Assembly: GCA_020632595.1 (NCBI GenBank)
Contig: JACKFF010000001.1
Coordinates: 186,001-250,000 of the forward strand
Reading direction: 5' to 3'
Length of the DNA: 64,000 nt
Source: Nitrospiraceae bacterium
Lineage (GTDB): Bacteria; Nitrospirota; Nitrospiria; Nitrospirales; UBA8639
Both the position numbers and the translations under genes were made by a program. The notes below the pieces were generated by a model, which did no database searches, was not told the origin of the DNA, and was given only the letters and a program-made list of their open reading frames with translations. Shown here one piece after another: positions 17,889 to 26,297 of the stretch (positions within the stretch are counted from its first letter, which is position 1; each line of letters begins with the position of its first letter).

Positions 17889-18248
17889 ATGTTACTCATC
17901 GCCACCATTGACCCCATCTTGCGAAAAAATCTACAGCAGACCTTAACGGAAAGGGGCGACCCCTTTCTTTTGCTGGATGAGGGGGAAAATATTATTGAAT
18001 CGGTATTATGTCATAACCCTTCTCTGGTCGTGGTGGATTTATATTTGACCCAGCCGAGCGGTCTGGAAATTTTACGTCAACTCCGTGAAAAGGGATTCTC
18101 AGGAAAGGTGGTGGTATTGGGAGGACAATCGAATCAAAGCCTCGCTCCAGAAGCCAGTCAACTGGGTGCCATTCAAATTATTGGACGTCCGTTCAACGCC
18201 AACCAGGTACTGGGCGCAGTGCGGGTCGCCAGTGGAGACTTAGACTAA
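17889..18248 (+). CDS. Stand-alone receiver-domain (CheY-like) protein, atypical
   Basis: 119 residues from the ATG at 17889; a TTG at 17859 is also in frame. The protein is one response-regulator receiver domain with no output domain. The phospho-acceptor is D50 (LVVVDLYL). The N-terminal acidic pocket is reduced to D8, and the conserved Lys before the last Pro is Arg (IIGRPF, R100). It may be weakly phosphorylated or act by protein binding. It is followed 42 bases later by a small DUF2892 membrane protein gene. Confidence 0.72.
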   Translation: MLLIATIDPILRKNLQQTLTERGDPFLLLDEGENIIESVLCHNPSLVVVDLYLTQPSGLEILRQLREKGFSGKVVVLGGQSNQSLAPEASQLGAIQIIGRPFNANQVLGAVRVASGDLD

Positions 18249-18290
18249 ATGACCGACTAAATTGGCCTTCTCCATCTGAAGAGGTGTGAT

Positions 18291-18572
18291 ATGAAAAAGT
18301 ATCGTAACATCGGACACCATGAACGAGTAATACGCGTCGGGGTCGGGTTTCTCCTGCTTGCCTTATCAGGATTTTCTTTCCTACCGGGGTGGGGGGATTT
18401 AATCCTCATGATTGTCGGCCTTATCGCCTTGTTGACCGGCATTATAGGATACTGCCCGGCGTGGCAGGCCTTGGGCATAAATACATGCCCACTCCAAAAA
18501 CCTGAGCATCCGCTTTCACGCTCTAATCCGACAGGTCACGAACAGGCGGATGCCTCATCCCACCGATCGTAA
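18291..18572 (+). CDS. DUF2892 (YgaP-like) small inner-membrane protein
   Basis: 93 residues. An amphipathic basic N-terminus (RNIGHHERVIRV) leads into two closely spaced membrane helices (residues about 16-33 and 36-54) and the family signature GYCPAW-x-A-L-G-I-N-T-C. Function of the family is unsettled; the domain is often attached to rhodanese in YgaP. ATG at 18291. It probably shares a transcript with the receiver-domain gene upstream. Confidence 0.8.
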   Translation: MKKYRNIGHHERVIRVGVGFLLLALSGFSFLPGWGDLILMIVGLIALLTGIIGYCPAWQALGINTCPLQKPEHPLSRSNPTGHEQADASSHRS

Positions 18573-18948
18573 AGAAGCGGAGTTTCAACCTGATGATCAC
18601 ACTCCCCGGCAGGAAGAACAAGATGAGAATGATTTCTGAATTGTTCTGCGGAGGGAATGGTCCGTTAACGATTTGAAATTTAAGGACAATTGGCGCCAAT
18701 TATTGAGACTGATCACGATCATCAATCACAGAGGAAGGCGGGGCCACCACATTAAGGTTCCCCACATGCATGATCCTTTGACGCGATTAGCGCTTGAATG
18801 CCATATGCTCCGAGGTTGAAGTCCAACAGGTGTCGCTACTCATAAACCGTCACCTCAACCATTCCAAGAAACGTCCACAAATGCTTCTAGCAGATAACAC
18901 GGAGCCTCATCCCACAGTCTGGTGGGGTCCCCATAACGCGAAGGAAAC
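18573..18948. other. Intergenic region with a perfect 14-base palindrome
   Basis: 376 bases without a gene, upstream of a universal stress protein. AATTGGCGCCAATT at 18688-18701 is a perfect palindrome and could be an operator for a dimeric regulator. It is not a sigma-54 box (GG-N10 is followed by TG, not GC). Confidence 0.4.
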
Positions 18949-19866
18949 ATGAAAACTCCAACCGCGCCAGTGAAATACAAAACGATTTTGATTCCTGTGG
19001 ATGATTCGTCACAGGCGAAGGAGGCTGTTCGAAGCGTACAGGCTTTGTCTCTTCCGGAACGCGTGCTGCTGCTCCACACCATTTCCATACCTCAACTCGC
19101 CTATCCGGGAACAGGGATGAGTGTCGGTCATGACTTTTCCGGGGCCGCGGAAAAGGCGTTGCGGGAAGAAGGCGCTCGAATCCTCGAAAAGGCCGCTTCC
19201 CTTTTGCCACCCGAATGCGGGAAGGTCTCTCAACACCTTGAAATTGGGATTCCCGCTTCGGTCATTCTCTCGATGGCGCAGCACGAATCGGCGGATCTCA
19301 TCATCATGGGGTCGCGCGGTCTGGGAACCATTAAAGAACATCTGATTGGAAGCGTCTCCCACCGGATCGCCACCCACGCATCGTGCCATGTCCTTCTCGT
19401 CAAGGCTCCCGTTATCCCGTTCAACAACATTCTTCTTCTCATCGAACATCCTCTTGATGCCGGATGGGCCATTGAGTTTTTATCCCAGCAGCCTTTTCGA
19501 GTCACGCCTCATGTCTCCGTGCTGCATGTCATCCCCTTTGCCCAGCCTCTTCTCCCGGTTAGCGCACTCCTACCTGACTCCTGGAAGAAAGAACTCCAGA
19601 ATGGAGGAGCCCGTTTAACGAAAGACGTTTCGGACAAACTCTCAAGCCTGGGGTATTCCGTAGAGAGTATGGTTGAACCAGGGGCTCCTTCCTCAGTCAT
19701 TCAACGACAGATCTCACGGCTTCAACCCCAGTTAGTCCTCATGGGTACTCCCGGTCGTTCGCCGCTTCAACGACTGGCACACGGGAGTGTATCTCATGCG
19801 ACCATTCATCACTCCCCCTGCTCCGTGCTCTTGATTCGTGAACCAACTTCACACGCTCCGGCTTGA
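18949..19866 (+). CDS. Universal stress protein, tandem UspA domains
   Basis: 305 residues forming two UspA domains (about 8-148 and 158-298). Each has the opening strand (KTILIPVDDS; NNILLLIEH). The first ends in the ATP-binding motif G-S-R-G-L-G-T-I-K-E-H-L-I-G-S-V-S-H, the second in GTPGRSPLQRL...GSVSH. Such tandem proteins bind ATP and promote survival under hypoxia or starvation. It is one of six universal stress protein genes in this window. PFK follows 61 bases later. Confidence 0.93.
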   Translation: MKTPTAPVKYKTILIPVDDSSQAKEAVRSVQALSLPERVLLLHTISIPQLAYPGTGMSVGHDFSGAAEKALREEGARILEKAASLLPPECGKVSQHLEIGIPASVILSMAQHESADLIIMGSRGLGTIKEHLIGSVSHRIATHASCHVLLVKAPVIPFNNILLLIEHPLDAGWAIEFLSQQPFRVTPHVSVLHVIPFAQPLLPVSALLPDSWKKELQNGGARLTKDVSDKLSSLGYSVESMVEPGAPSSVIQRQISRLQPQLVLMGTPGRSPLQRLAHGSVSHATIHHSPCSVLLIREPTSHAPA

Positions 19867-19896
19867 TTACTCGAAGAGCCTCTCCCTATGATGGTA

Positions 19897-19905
19897 TGCT
19901 ATAAT
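19897..19905 (+). promoter_or_regulatory. Extended -10 promoter before the phosphofructokinase gene
   Basis: TGCTATAAT at 19897-19905 is a perfect extended -10 element with no good -35 box, 23 bases before the ATG at 19928. It would give the gene a housekeeping-sigma promoter of its own. Confidence 0.55.
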
Positions 19906-19927
19906 CTTTAGCGCGAGAAACGATACC

Positions 19928-21184
19928 ATGGATTCCCCATCTCCTAAATTCGCCATTCTAGTCGGGGGCGGACCTGCTCCCGGCATCAATAGTGTGATTG
20001 AAGCCGCCACGATTCGAAGTCGTCTCTGTGGGGTAGAGGTGATCGGGATTGAAGATGGATTCCAATGGTTGATGAAAAGCGACCTCTCCCACACGCAAAC
20101 TCTCACCCGCGAAACGGTCAGCCACTTGCACTTTCGTGGTGGCTCGTTATTGGGCACATCTCGAGCCAATCCGACCAAACGCCCTCAAGACTTATCAACC
20201 ACGTTGACCTCCCTGCAAAAATTGGATGTCACCGGCCTTATCACGATTGGCGGGGATGATACAGCCTTTTCCGCATTAAAACTCGCGGAACTGGCCAGTG
20301 GGCGATTGCACGTTGTTCACGTGCCCAAAACGATTGATAACGATTTGTGCCTTCCCCATGGCATGCCGACCTTCGGGTTTCAAACGGCCCGGCACATGGG
20401 AGTCGAGCTGGTCAAAAATCTGATGATTGACGCCCATACCACATCCCGATGGTATTTTGTGGTCACCATGGGACGTAAGGCCGGACACCTGGCCTTAGGC
20501 ATTGGTAAAGCGGCAGGGGCGACTCTGACGCTGATTCCTGAGGAATTCAAGGGGACCACACTCAAGCTTGGTCACTTAACCAACATTCTGGTGGGAGCCA
20601 TGACCAAACGTCTGGTCCAAGGCCGCTCGGACGGCGTGGCCGTGTTAGCTGAAGGACTGTCGGAGTTTTTGGATCAGGACGACCTCACCCTCCTAGGCGG
20701 AGTTGAACGAGATGAACATGGCAATATCCGGCTGGCGGAACTGGATATCGGAAAGGTCCTGAAGGAAACCGTCACCCAAAAGCTGAAACACTCTGACATC
20801 AAGATCACCATCGTGTCCAAAAATATCGGCTATGAACTTCGTTGCGCCGACCCGATTCCGTTCGACATGGAATACACTCGGGACTTGGGGTATTGCGCCG
20901 CCCAATTTCTTCTGGATGGAGGAAATGGCGCCATGGTGTCCATCGTGAACGGACGCTTTACCCCCCTGCCGTTTACAGACATGGTGGACTCCGCCACAGG
21001 CCGCACCCGAGTGCGCATGGTCGATGTCGAATCGGAATCCTATAAAATTGCCCGTGCTTATATGGCCCGCTTAGAACCGGAAGATTTGGCACGCATGGAA
21101 ACCGTTACACAGTACGCCGAAATTTTACACATGACTCCCGACCAATTCCGTAGTACCTTTGACACGATCGTCAATTCCTCCTAA
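19928..21184 (+). CDS. 6-phosphofructokinase, PPi-type signature
   Basis: 418 residues of the PfkA family, converting fructose 6-phosphate to the 1,6-bisphosphate. The phosphoryl-donor site reads GGDDT (108-112) and PKTIDND (133-139). In ATP-dependent enzymes these positions are Gly; Asp111 and Lys134 are the residues that mark pyrophosphate-dependent, reversible enzymes (family knowledge). The MGRKAGHLAL block is intact. A PPi enzyme would run in both glycolysis and gluconeogenesis and save ATP, fitting the energy-stress setting. Donor assignment is by signature only. Confidence 0.9.
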   Translation: MDSPSPKFAILVGGGPAPGINSVIEAATIRSRLCGVEVIGIEDGFQWLMKSDLSHTQTLTRETVSHLHFRGGSLLGTSRANPTKRPQDLSTTLTSLQKLDVTGLITIGGDDTAFSALKLAELASGRLHVVHVPKTIDNDLCLPHGMPTFGFQTARHMGVELVKNLMIDAHTTSRWYFVVTMGRKAGHLALGIGKAAGATLTLIPEEFKGTTLKLGHLTNILVGAMTKRLVQGRSDGVAVLAEGLSEFLDQDDLTLLGGVERDEHGNIRLAELDIGKVLKETVTQKLKHSDIKITIVSKNIGYELRCADPIPFDMEYTRDLGYCAAQFLLDGGNGAMVSIVNGRFTPLPFTDMVDSATGRTRVRMVDVESESYKIARAYMARLEPEDLARMETVTQYAEILHMTPDQFRSTFDTIVNSS

Positions 21185-21367
21185 ACATTCACGGCATTTT
21201 CTTCCCACTGCCTCTTTTCGTATTGGCCACTCTCTCCTTAAAGGGCAGAGACTGGCACTCAAGCAAATTGTTGCCTAAACCACAGGCCGGCCATAGGAGA
21301 CTGAACGCTTAGACAAAAAAAGAGGAAGGAGCCGATTCTGGGCAGAGAAAAGACCAAGGACGTGTGG

Positions 21368-21721
21368 TTATTGATGCGTTTCGTGTTTGTAGAGGGATTC
21401 CGACACATCCATCGAGAATCCCCCCTCATCTGTGAGCACCAACCCTCCATCCTGGTCCAGACTGAATCTCATTGAATCCAAGAGGGCCGTCACCGGCAAT
21501 TGATACACAATAAGGGTCCCTGAGACAATCGACATGACCTTTGTGCGAAGGTCGGACTTCTTTTGCATGTTTCCGCTGAACATATCTTTGACAAACGTAT
21601 AACCTTTCACCTTGACGATCCCGGCTTCATAGATCAGCACCTCTCCCACAAAAAACCGGGGCGAATCTTTTTCAAATAGTCGGCGATGGACGATTAACAA
21701 TTTCTCTCCTTGGTTTAGCAT
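21368..21721 (-). CDS. Hypothetical protein
   Basis: 117 residues, ATG at 21721 after a strong AAAGGAGG. Soluble, no signal peptide; alternating hydrophobic strands (EKLLIVHRRLF, RFFVGEVLIYEAGIVKVKGYTFV) suggest a small beta fold. The ending LDQDGGLVLTDEGGFSMDVSE is acidic. I do not recognise a family. It lies 81 bases downstream of the CBS gene on the same strand and may be co-transcribed. Confidence 0.65.
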   Translation of the reverse strand: MLNQGEKLLIVHRRLFEKDSPRFFVGEVLIYEAGIVKVKGYTFVKDMFSGNMQKKSDLRTKVMSIVSGTLIVYQLPVTALLDSMRFSLDQDGGLVLTDEGGFSMDVSESLYKHETHQ

Positions 21722-21802
21722 GCGTTTCCTCCTTTAACTCGGCAAAAGGATAAGAGAGGAATTGTCCGCTTCCTCACCCTTGGGCTAAAAAACCCCTTTC
21801 TC

Positions 21803-22450
21803 TTATACCCATTGGTCAAAGTCGGGATGGGCAACCAGGGCACGCAGAATATCGCTTCTGGTAATCATGCCCACTAATAAGCCCACGACTTCAGACACAA
21901 TCGGCAATGCGCCAATGTGTTCCTCCAACAACACTCTCGCCAGTGCGCGAAGCTCCGTTTCAGGGGACGCGACGAGGACCGGGCGACTGACCAGACTTCG
22001 AATAGAACCTCCGGCTTGTGTATGAGACGCGGTTTCTCCCGAAAGAACCGACTCCATGGTTCCCCGGAACAAATCGCGATCGGATAACATCCCGACCACG
22101 ACGTCCTTTGCATCGAGAATAGGAATGTGTCGAAATCGCTTGGAATGCACCACAGCCCAGGCTTGGGAAAGTGAGGACGTCACAGAAAGCGTGACGACAG
22201 GAAAGGACATGATGTCCCTGGCAAAAATCTTTGCTCGGGAAGATTGCGTGAACGATTCAACTTGTTCATATAAGCGGGCCTGCAAGGGAGATGGTCCGGT
22301 ATTCTTCTGAGAAACCGAAGGAAGGTTTTCGTGCCCGACCTTCACCCGGCCAGCGGGAGAGGCCTTCGAAATTTTCTCGACATGTCTCTGCCGGAACGAA
22401 CCCGGCACATAGGGGACCCGCATGCCCCCCGGCTCAAATAAGGTGAACAT
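21803..22450 (-). CDS. CBS domain-pair protein with N-terminal extension
   Basis: 215 residues from the ATG at 22450, which has CGGAG upstream; a GTG at 22483 would add 11 residues. The first 70 residues are basic and probably disordered. Two CBS motifs follow (about 78-130, FARDIMSFPVVTLS, and 145-205, SLVSRPVLVASPE). It should sense adenosine nucleotides. It sits in a same-strand run universal stress protein, pentapeptide protein, CBS, hypothetical (24886 to 21368). Confidence 0.82.
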   Translation of the reverse strand: MFTLFEPGGMRVPYVPGSFRQRHVEKISKASPAGRVKVGHENLPSVSQKNTGPSPLQARLYEQVESFTQSSRAKIFARDIMSFPVVTLSVTSSLSQAWAVVHSKRFRHIPILDAKDVVVGMLSDRDLFRGTMESVLSGETASHTQAGGSIRSLVSRPVLVASPETELRALARVLLEEHIGALPIVSEVVGLLVGMITRSDILRALVAHPDFDQWV

Positions 22451-22558
22451 TCCGACACTCCGTGCCCGATTGCCTGGATTCACACTCTATACTTGTACAT
22501 GAGACATTGAGCATGCTTGTCGAATTCCCACCGTTTTGTGAGGCCCAAATTTTCGTCC

Positions 22559-23878
22559 TCAGCGCAGGCATGGCGACGGTCCCAGCAATCCTTCCGGCAA
22601 CCGGGTTCGTGCATCGACACAAGCCTGATTCAGTTGTGCCTGGTTTAATCCTTGGGCATACCGAATGGCCACACCCTCCAAATGCGTGCCTTGAAAAGAG
22701 GCTTTTTCGAGATTCGCTCCCCGAAGATCGGCCCCGTACAACCTCGCCCCATCCAGTTTGGCCTCTTGCAGATTGGTACGGAACAGCACGGCAAATTCCA
22801 GATTGCTCTGTGAAAGATCCGCTTCAACCAGGTTCGCCCACGAGACATCGGCGCCTTCCAGATTTGCCCCGTGCAAATTCGCCTTCGCAAGATAGGCTTC
22901 ATCCAATGTCGCCCGCAAGAGATGGCTATTCGCTAAATTCGCCCCAAGCAGGTCGGTATTCTGAAAACTTGCCCCGGCGCAATTGGCTCCTTCGAGATTG
23001 GCCTGAAACAGGACGGCCCTGTCCAAATTCGCTTCACGGAGATTGGCATGCGTCAGCACGGCCTCATTCAGATTGGCTAAACCCAAATCCGCACCGGACA
23101 AATCGGCCGAGCGAAGATCGGCTTCTTGCAAATTGCTTCGGTTTAAATCCGCATCCAAAAGTTTGACATTGACGAGTAAGGCCCGCTGAAAACTGGCTTC
23201 TCGGCCATCCACTCGAATAAGAGACGCCTCCGCCAAATTGGCCATTTCGAAATCCGCCCTGACCAGATAGGCCTCCTCCAAATCGGCGCCTCGTAATATA
23301 CCCAGGCGGAAACGGGACTCTGCGAGATTCGCTTCTCGCAGATCGGCTCCTGTGAAATTGGCCTGGGTCAAATCGGCTTTTCGAAAATCCGCCAACCGTG
23401 CCCTAGCACCTGAGACTGTGGCTCCGCGCATATCCACCGAGTAGAAAGAAGCTTCGGTGAGGTTAGCTTTTTGAAAATTCACATGGACTAACTTGGCTGT
23501 GGTGAACACGGCACGCGTCAGATTGGCCCCTTGAAAGTTGGCCCCGCTCAAATCTTCTTCCCGAAAATCGACCCCGGACAGATCGGCCCCGCATAAATCG
23601 GCCTGCACCCCTTTGGGATCTTGATGGTCGGCGAGCCAACGGGCATGTGCGGCAAACATCCGGGTCAACGTCTCTTCCGGAACCTGTTTGCCGAGGAATG
23701 CCCCATGACAGTCAGGGGAGTTGCCTGTAAGGTCACCGGACACATCCAGATGCTCCCCATAGGCTCCGGAGGCCATCAGCCATCCGATGAATACGACCCC
23801 CATCAACCCTTCGATCCACGATCCTCCTGGTTTCATCGACCTCATATGCACATGGCCTGTCTTTCCTGTGTTCAACAA
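22559..23878 (-). CDS. Exported pentapeptide-repeat protein
   Basis: About 440 residues. A signal peptide/membrane segment (WIEGLMGVVFIGWLMASGAYG) is followed by a short globular part with two Cys, then some 65 tandem pentapeptides of the A(D/N)LxX type, which fold into a right-handed quadrilateral beta helix. A last Cys pair closes the C-terminus. Such helices act as binding surfaces; the target is unknown. I chose TTG at 23878 because AAAGGAGGG lies 4 bases before it; ATG at 23845 or 23836 would give a shorter signal peptide but has poor ribosome sites. The upstream universal stress protein gene is 99 bases away on the same strand. Confidence 0.85.
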   Translation of the reverse strand: MLNTGKTGHVHMRSMKPGGSWIEGLMGVVFIGWLMASGAYGEHLDVSGDLTGNSPDCHGAFLGKQVPEETLTRMFAAHARWLADHQDPKGVQADLCGADLSGVDFREEDLSGANFQGANLTRAVFTTAKLVHVNFQKANLTEASFYSVDMRGATVSGARARLADFRKADLTQANFTGADLREANLAESRFRLGILRGADLEEAYLVRADFEMANLAEASLIRVDGREASFQRALLVNVKLLDADLNRSNLQEADLRSADLSGADLGLANLNEAVLTHANLREANLDRAVLFQANLEGANCAGASFQNTDLLGANLANSHLLRATLDEAYLAKANLHGANLEGADVSWANLVEADLSQSNLEFAVLFRTNLQEAKLDGARLYGADLRGANLEKASFQGTHLEGVAIRYAQGLNQAQLNQACVDARTRLPEGLLGPSPCLR

Positions 23879-23977
23879 TATCCCTCCTTTATGTTTATCA
23901 TGTCGGGTCAAGTCCGCGCTTCCCCAGATGGTCCTCTATGAAGGCAGACAAAACATTCGGCATTCATGCGATTAAGG

Positions 23978-24886
23978 TTAATGCCGGACGACCAGCACGG
24001 AAGAAGGCGCATACGCGCTCACCCATTCCGAGACACTTCCCATGGTAAATCGTTCCACACCCGTCAGCCCTTTGGAACCCATGACCACCAATTGGGCATG
24101 ACAGGCTGGAACCGACTCGACGATTTTCTCCCGTGGGTTCCCCTGAAGACGTTCTCCCACCACCTGAAACCCTTCCTTAAGAAACAATTCTCGATATTGC
24201 TCAAGGCATTCCTGAGCATGCTGCCGAAGAGGAGCCACCATGGCCTTCAACCGTGATTTCGGAAATAGCTTCTTAGACGCATCCGTCAGGATATCGGGCA
24301 CAACCGACACCAGGTGAAGGGTCACCTCTTCAGGAGACAACCATTCTTTCACCTTGTTTGCCGCAAACTTGGATGGCTTGGACCCGTCCAGGGCGAGTAA
24401 GACCGAGACCGGTACATCGAGTGGACTTTTGACCGTCAGGACGGAGCTGGGCCCATGGGTCAGAATCGTCCTCGAAATACTTCCAAGCAGATATCCCGGG
24501 AGATCGTTCATTCCGCGTGATCCCACAACCACCAAGTCAGGCCGACTCCGCTCGGCATAGGTAATAATTGAATCAGCCACATGCCCTTTCACCAAGGCCG
24601 TCTTAATCGCCGCGAAGGGTTTGGTCGTGGCCTGGCTTAAGGCCACTTCGATTCGGTGCGCACAACCCGTCAAGACCTTCTGACCCGCTGCCTCCAGTTT
24701 TTGAGAAATATCTTTGGTTCCTGACTCATGCTTTCTGGGTCGCTTCACCCCACCCCCTCTTAAGATCCGTGGATCAACCGCATGCAACAGCACCAACTCG
24801 CTTACCGAATGGCGAAACAGCTTGCCTATGCACTCCAGGGCCCAGAGTGAAAACTCCGATTCATCAACCGCACACAGGATTCTCAT
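23978..24886 (-). CDS. Universal stress protein, tandem UspA domains
   Basis: 302 residues with two UspA domains (about 1-145 and 155-302). Motifs: MRILCAVDESEFS, GSRGMNDLPGYLLGS and GSKGLTGVERFTMGSVSEWV. An insertion with basic residues (GGGVKRPRKHE) lies near residue 48. A sigma-54 promoter match lies 77 bases upstream (24963-24979, minus strand). It is divergent from another universal stress protein gene that has its own sigma-54 match in the same 407-base gap. Confidence 0.92.
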   Translation of the reverse strand: MRILCAVDESEFSLWALECIGKLFRHSVSELVLLHAVDPRILRGGGVKRPRKHESGTKDISQKLEAAGQKVLTGCAHRIEVALSQATTKPFAAIKTALVKGHVADSIITYAERSRPDLVVVGSRGMNDLPGYLLGSISRTILTHGPSSVLTVKSPLDVPVSVLLALDGSKPSKFAANKVKEWLSPEEVTLHLVSVVPDILTDASKKLFPKSRLKAMVAPLRQHAQECLEQYRELFLKEGFQVVGERLQGNPREKIVESVPACHAQLVVMGSKGLTGVERFTMGSVSEWVSAYAPSSVLVVRH

Positions 24887-24962
24887 TGGCTCGTCTCCTC
24901 CATCTCATTCCCACAGAACACTTCGCACAAGTCCACTCTTTATGACGACACATTCTTTCACT

Positions 24963-24979
24963 CGCAGGAATCCTGCCAA
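24963..24979 (-). promoter_or_regulatory. Sigma-54 promoter match for the universal stress protein gene at 24886
   Basis: On the minus strand TTGGCAGGATTCCTGCG has GG and GC separated by exactly 10 bases, as in the -24/-12 consensus. The -12 box reads CTGC rather than TTGC. The start codon is 77 bases downstream. Confidence 0.55.
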
Positions 24980-25215
24980 GTGGAAAAGCATTTGCCTGAT
25001 ATTTTTCTGGCCGGAAATTTGAAATTTACATGAAAAGAAAACCTCAAAACCGTTCACCCTATTTCCACATGCCCTTTTTTGGGACTATTTTCCTTCATCA
25101 TGGTGTAGCTTTTTTCCGCTTTTCCCGGGAGCCCAAAAAACGTAATTGGGCACGAGCCAGCCTTTTGGATCGTCTACGTCTCACTCAAACCCTATTCTCA
25201 GGAAGAGAACATGGT

Positions 25216-25232
25216 CTGGCATTTTCTTTGCT
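25216..25232 (+). promoter_or_regulatory. Sigma-54 promoter match for the universal stress protein gene at 25294
   Basis: CTGGCATTTTCTTTGCT fits the consensus TGGCAY-N5-TTGCW with exact GG-N10-GC spacing; GC lies 62 bases before the ATG. It shares TGGCAT-N5-TTGCTG with the sites at 41741 and 42831. The rest of the 24887-25293 gap holds no gene that I can support. Confidence 0.75.
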
Positions 25233-25293
25233 GAGTCCTCATGCATTATCGTAAATATCTACGCTATGACAACCACATCACGAGGTCAACAAC

Positions 25294-25866
25294 ATGGGTG
25301 ACGGTTTGTTTCAAAAAATTCTGATACCCGTCGATTTTGCTCCATCCTCACGGGAGGCGTTTCTGGTAGGTCTTCGTCTCGCACGAAGTTTTCAATCAGA
25401 GGTCATACTCCTTCATGTCATCGACACCAAATCCCTTAATGCCCTGAACGCTCTTGGGCTCGCGCTGCCCTCGGAGGAGAAAGTTCAAAAAAAACGATTA
25501 CATCATCAGGCTCGTCTTCTGGCACGGGGCCTGCTGGCATTGCCTGAAGCCAAAGGGATAAAAATCACGCGTTTACTCAGCGAAGGGAACCCTTTTATAG
25601 AAATTGCCCGCATGACACGAACAGAACAGGTCGACCTTGTCGTCATGGGTAGTTATGGCGGGCAAACAGGGGATATTACCAGGATTTTTTTTGGCAGTAC
25701 GGCAGAAAAAGTGGTTCGCACCGTGACATGTCCAGTGCTTTGCGTCCCGCATCCTTACCACAAACGACAGCCCTTCACCGATGTTGATGCGGTATCCAAC
25801 CCGCTCAAAACGGACACGAAAAAGAAGCCCACCAAACCCTCATCCGTTTCAAGAAAAAGGAAATAA
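25294..25866 (+). CDS. Universal stress protein, single UspA domain
   Basis: 190 residues: one UspA domain (about 5-155) with KILIPVDFAPSSREAF at the start and GSYGGQTGDITRIFFGSTAEKVV as the ATP-loop region, then a basic tail rich in Lys/Pro (about 165-190). The ATG at 25294 lies downstream of a good sigma-54 promoter match. The class with PVDF at the start is often linked to respiration stress. It is transcribed divergently from the gene at 23978-24886. Confidence 0.9.
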   Translation: MGDGLFQKILIPVDFAPSSREAFLVGLRLARSFQSEVILLHVIDTKSLNALNALGLALPSEEKVQKKRLHHQARLLARGLLALPEAKGIKITRLLSEGNPFIEIARMTRTEQVDLVVMGSYGGQTGDITRIFFGSTAEKVVRTVTCPVLCVPHPYHKRQPFTDVDAVSNPLKTDTKKKPTKPSSVSRKRK

Positions 25867-26297
25867 TTGCCGACGACGACCCCAACTCTCTGCACCACCC
25901 AAACGCTTCCGGTTGACCGGGACGGCGGTTCCACTCCTAGCCGACTCTCCTGTCTCCTCTCCCTTTCGTCATTGATGCCCTATGGACGTCAAACAACGTC
26001 CCTCCCCACGATTCCCTCCATCCCCTCTTCTCCCTTTAACCTGAGGATTTCTTCTCCCTTATCCACACGCATGCCCGGCAGGGTCTGTCGCTCGCAGCGG
26101 GGTGGGCTCAAGCCCGCCACTCATCACAGCCCGTGGCTTGAAGCATTCGACCTTCTTACCCAAGACATCAATATGATGGCCCGCTCATTCAAGCAGGAAG
26201 GGAAGATACTTGGATTGAAGGTCATCGGTTCTTCTTGAGTTCGGTTCCATATCAAATCCGTCATTAACCACGTTGAGCATTTCTTGAGCAAAAACCG
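25867..26297. other. Intergenic region, nothing recognised
   Basis: 431 bases. Open frames here have no ribosome site and a low-complexity Ser/Pro/Thr composition, so I do not call a gene. No promoter, repeat or RNA is clear. Confidence 0.4.

Noticed and set aside
25867..26238. Open frame of 123 codons after the universal stress protein gene
   Set aside because: Ser/Pro/Thr-rich, no ribosome site, no recognisable domain.
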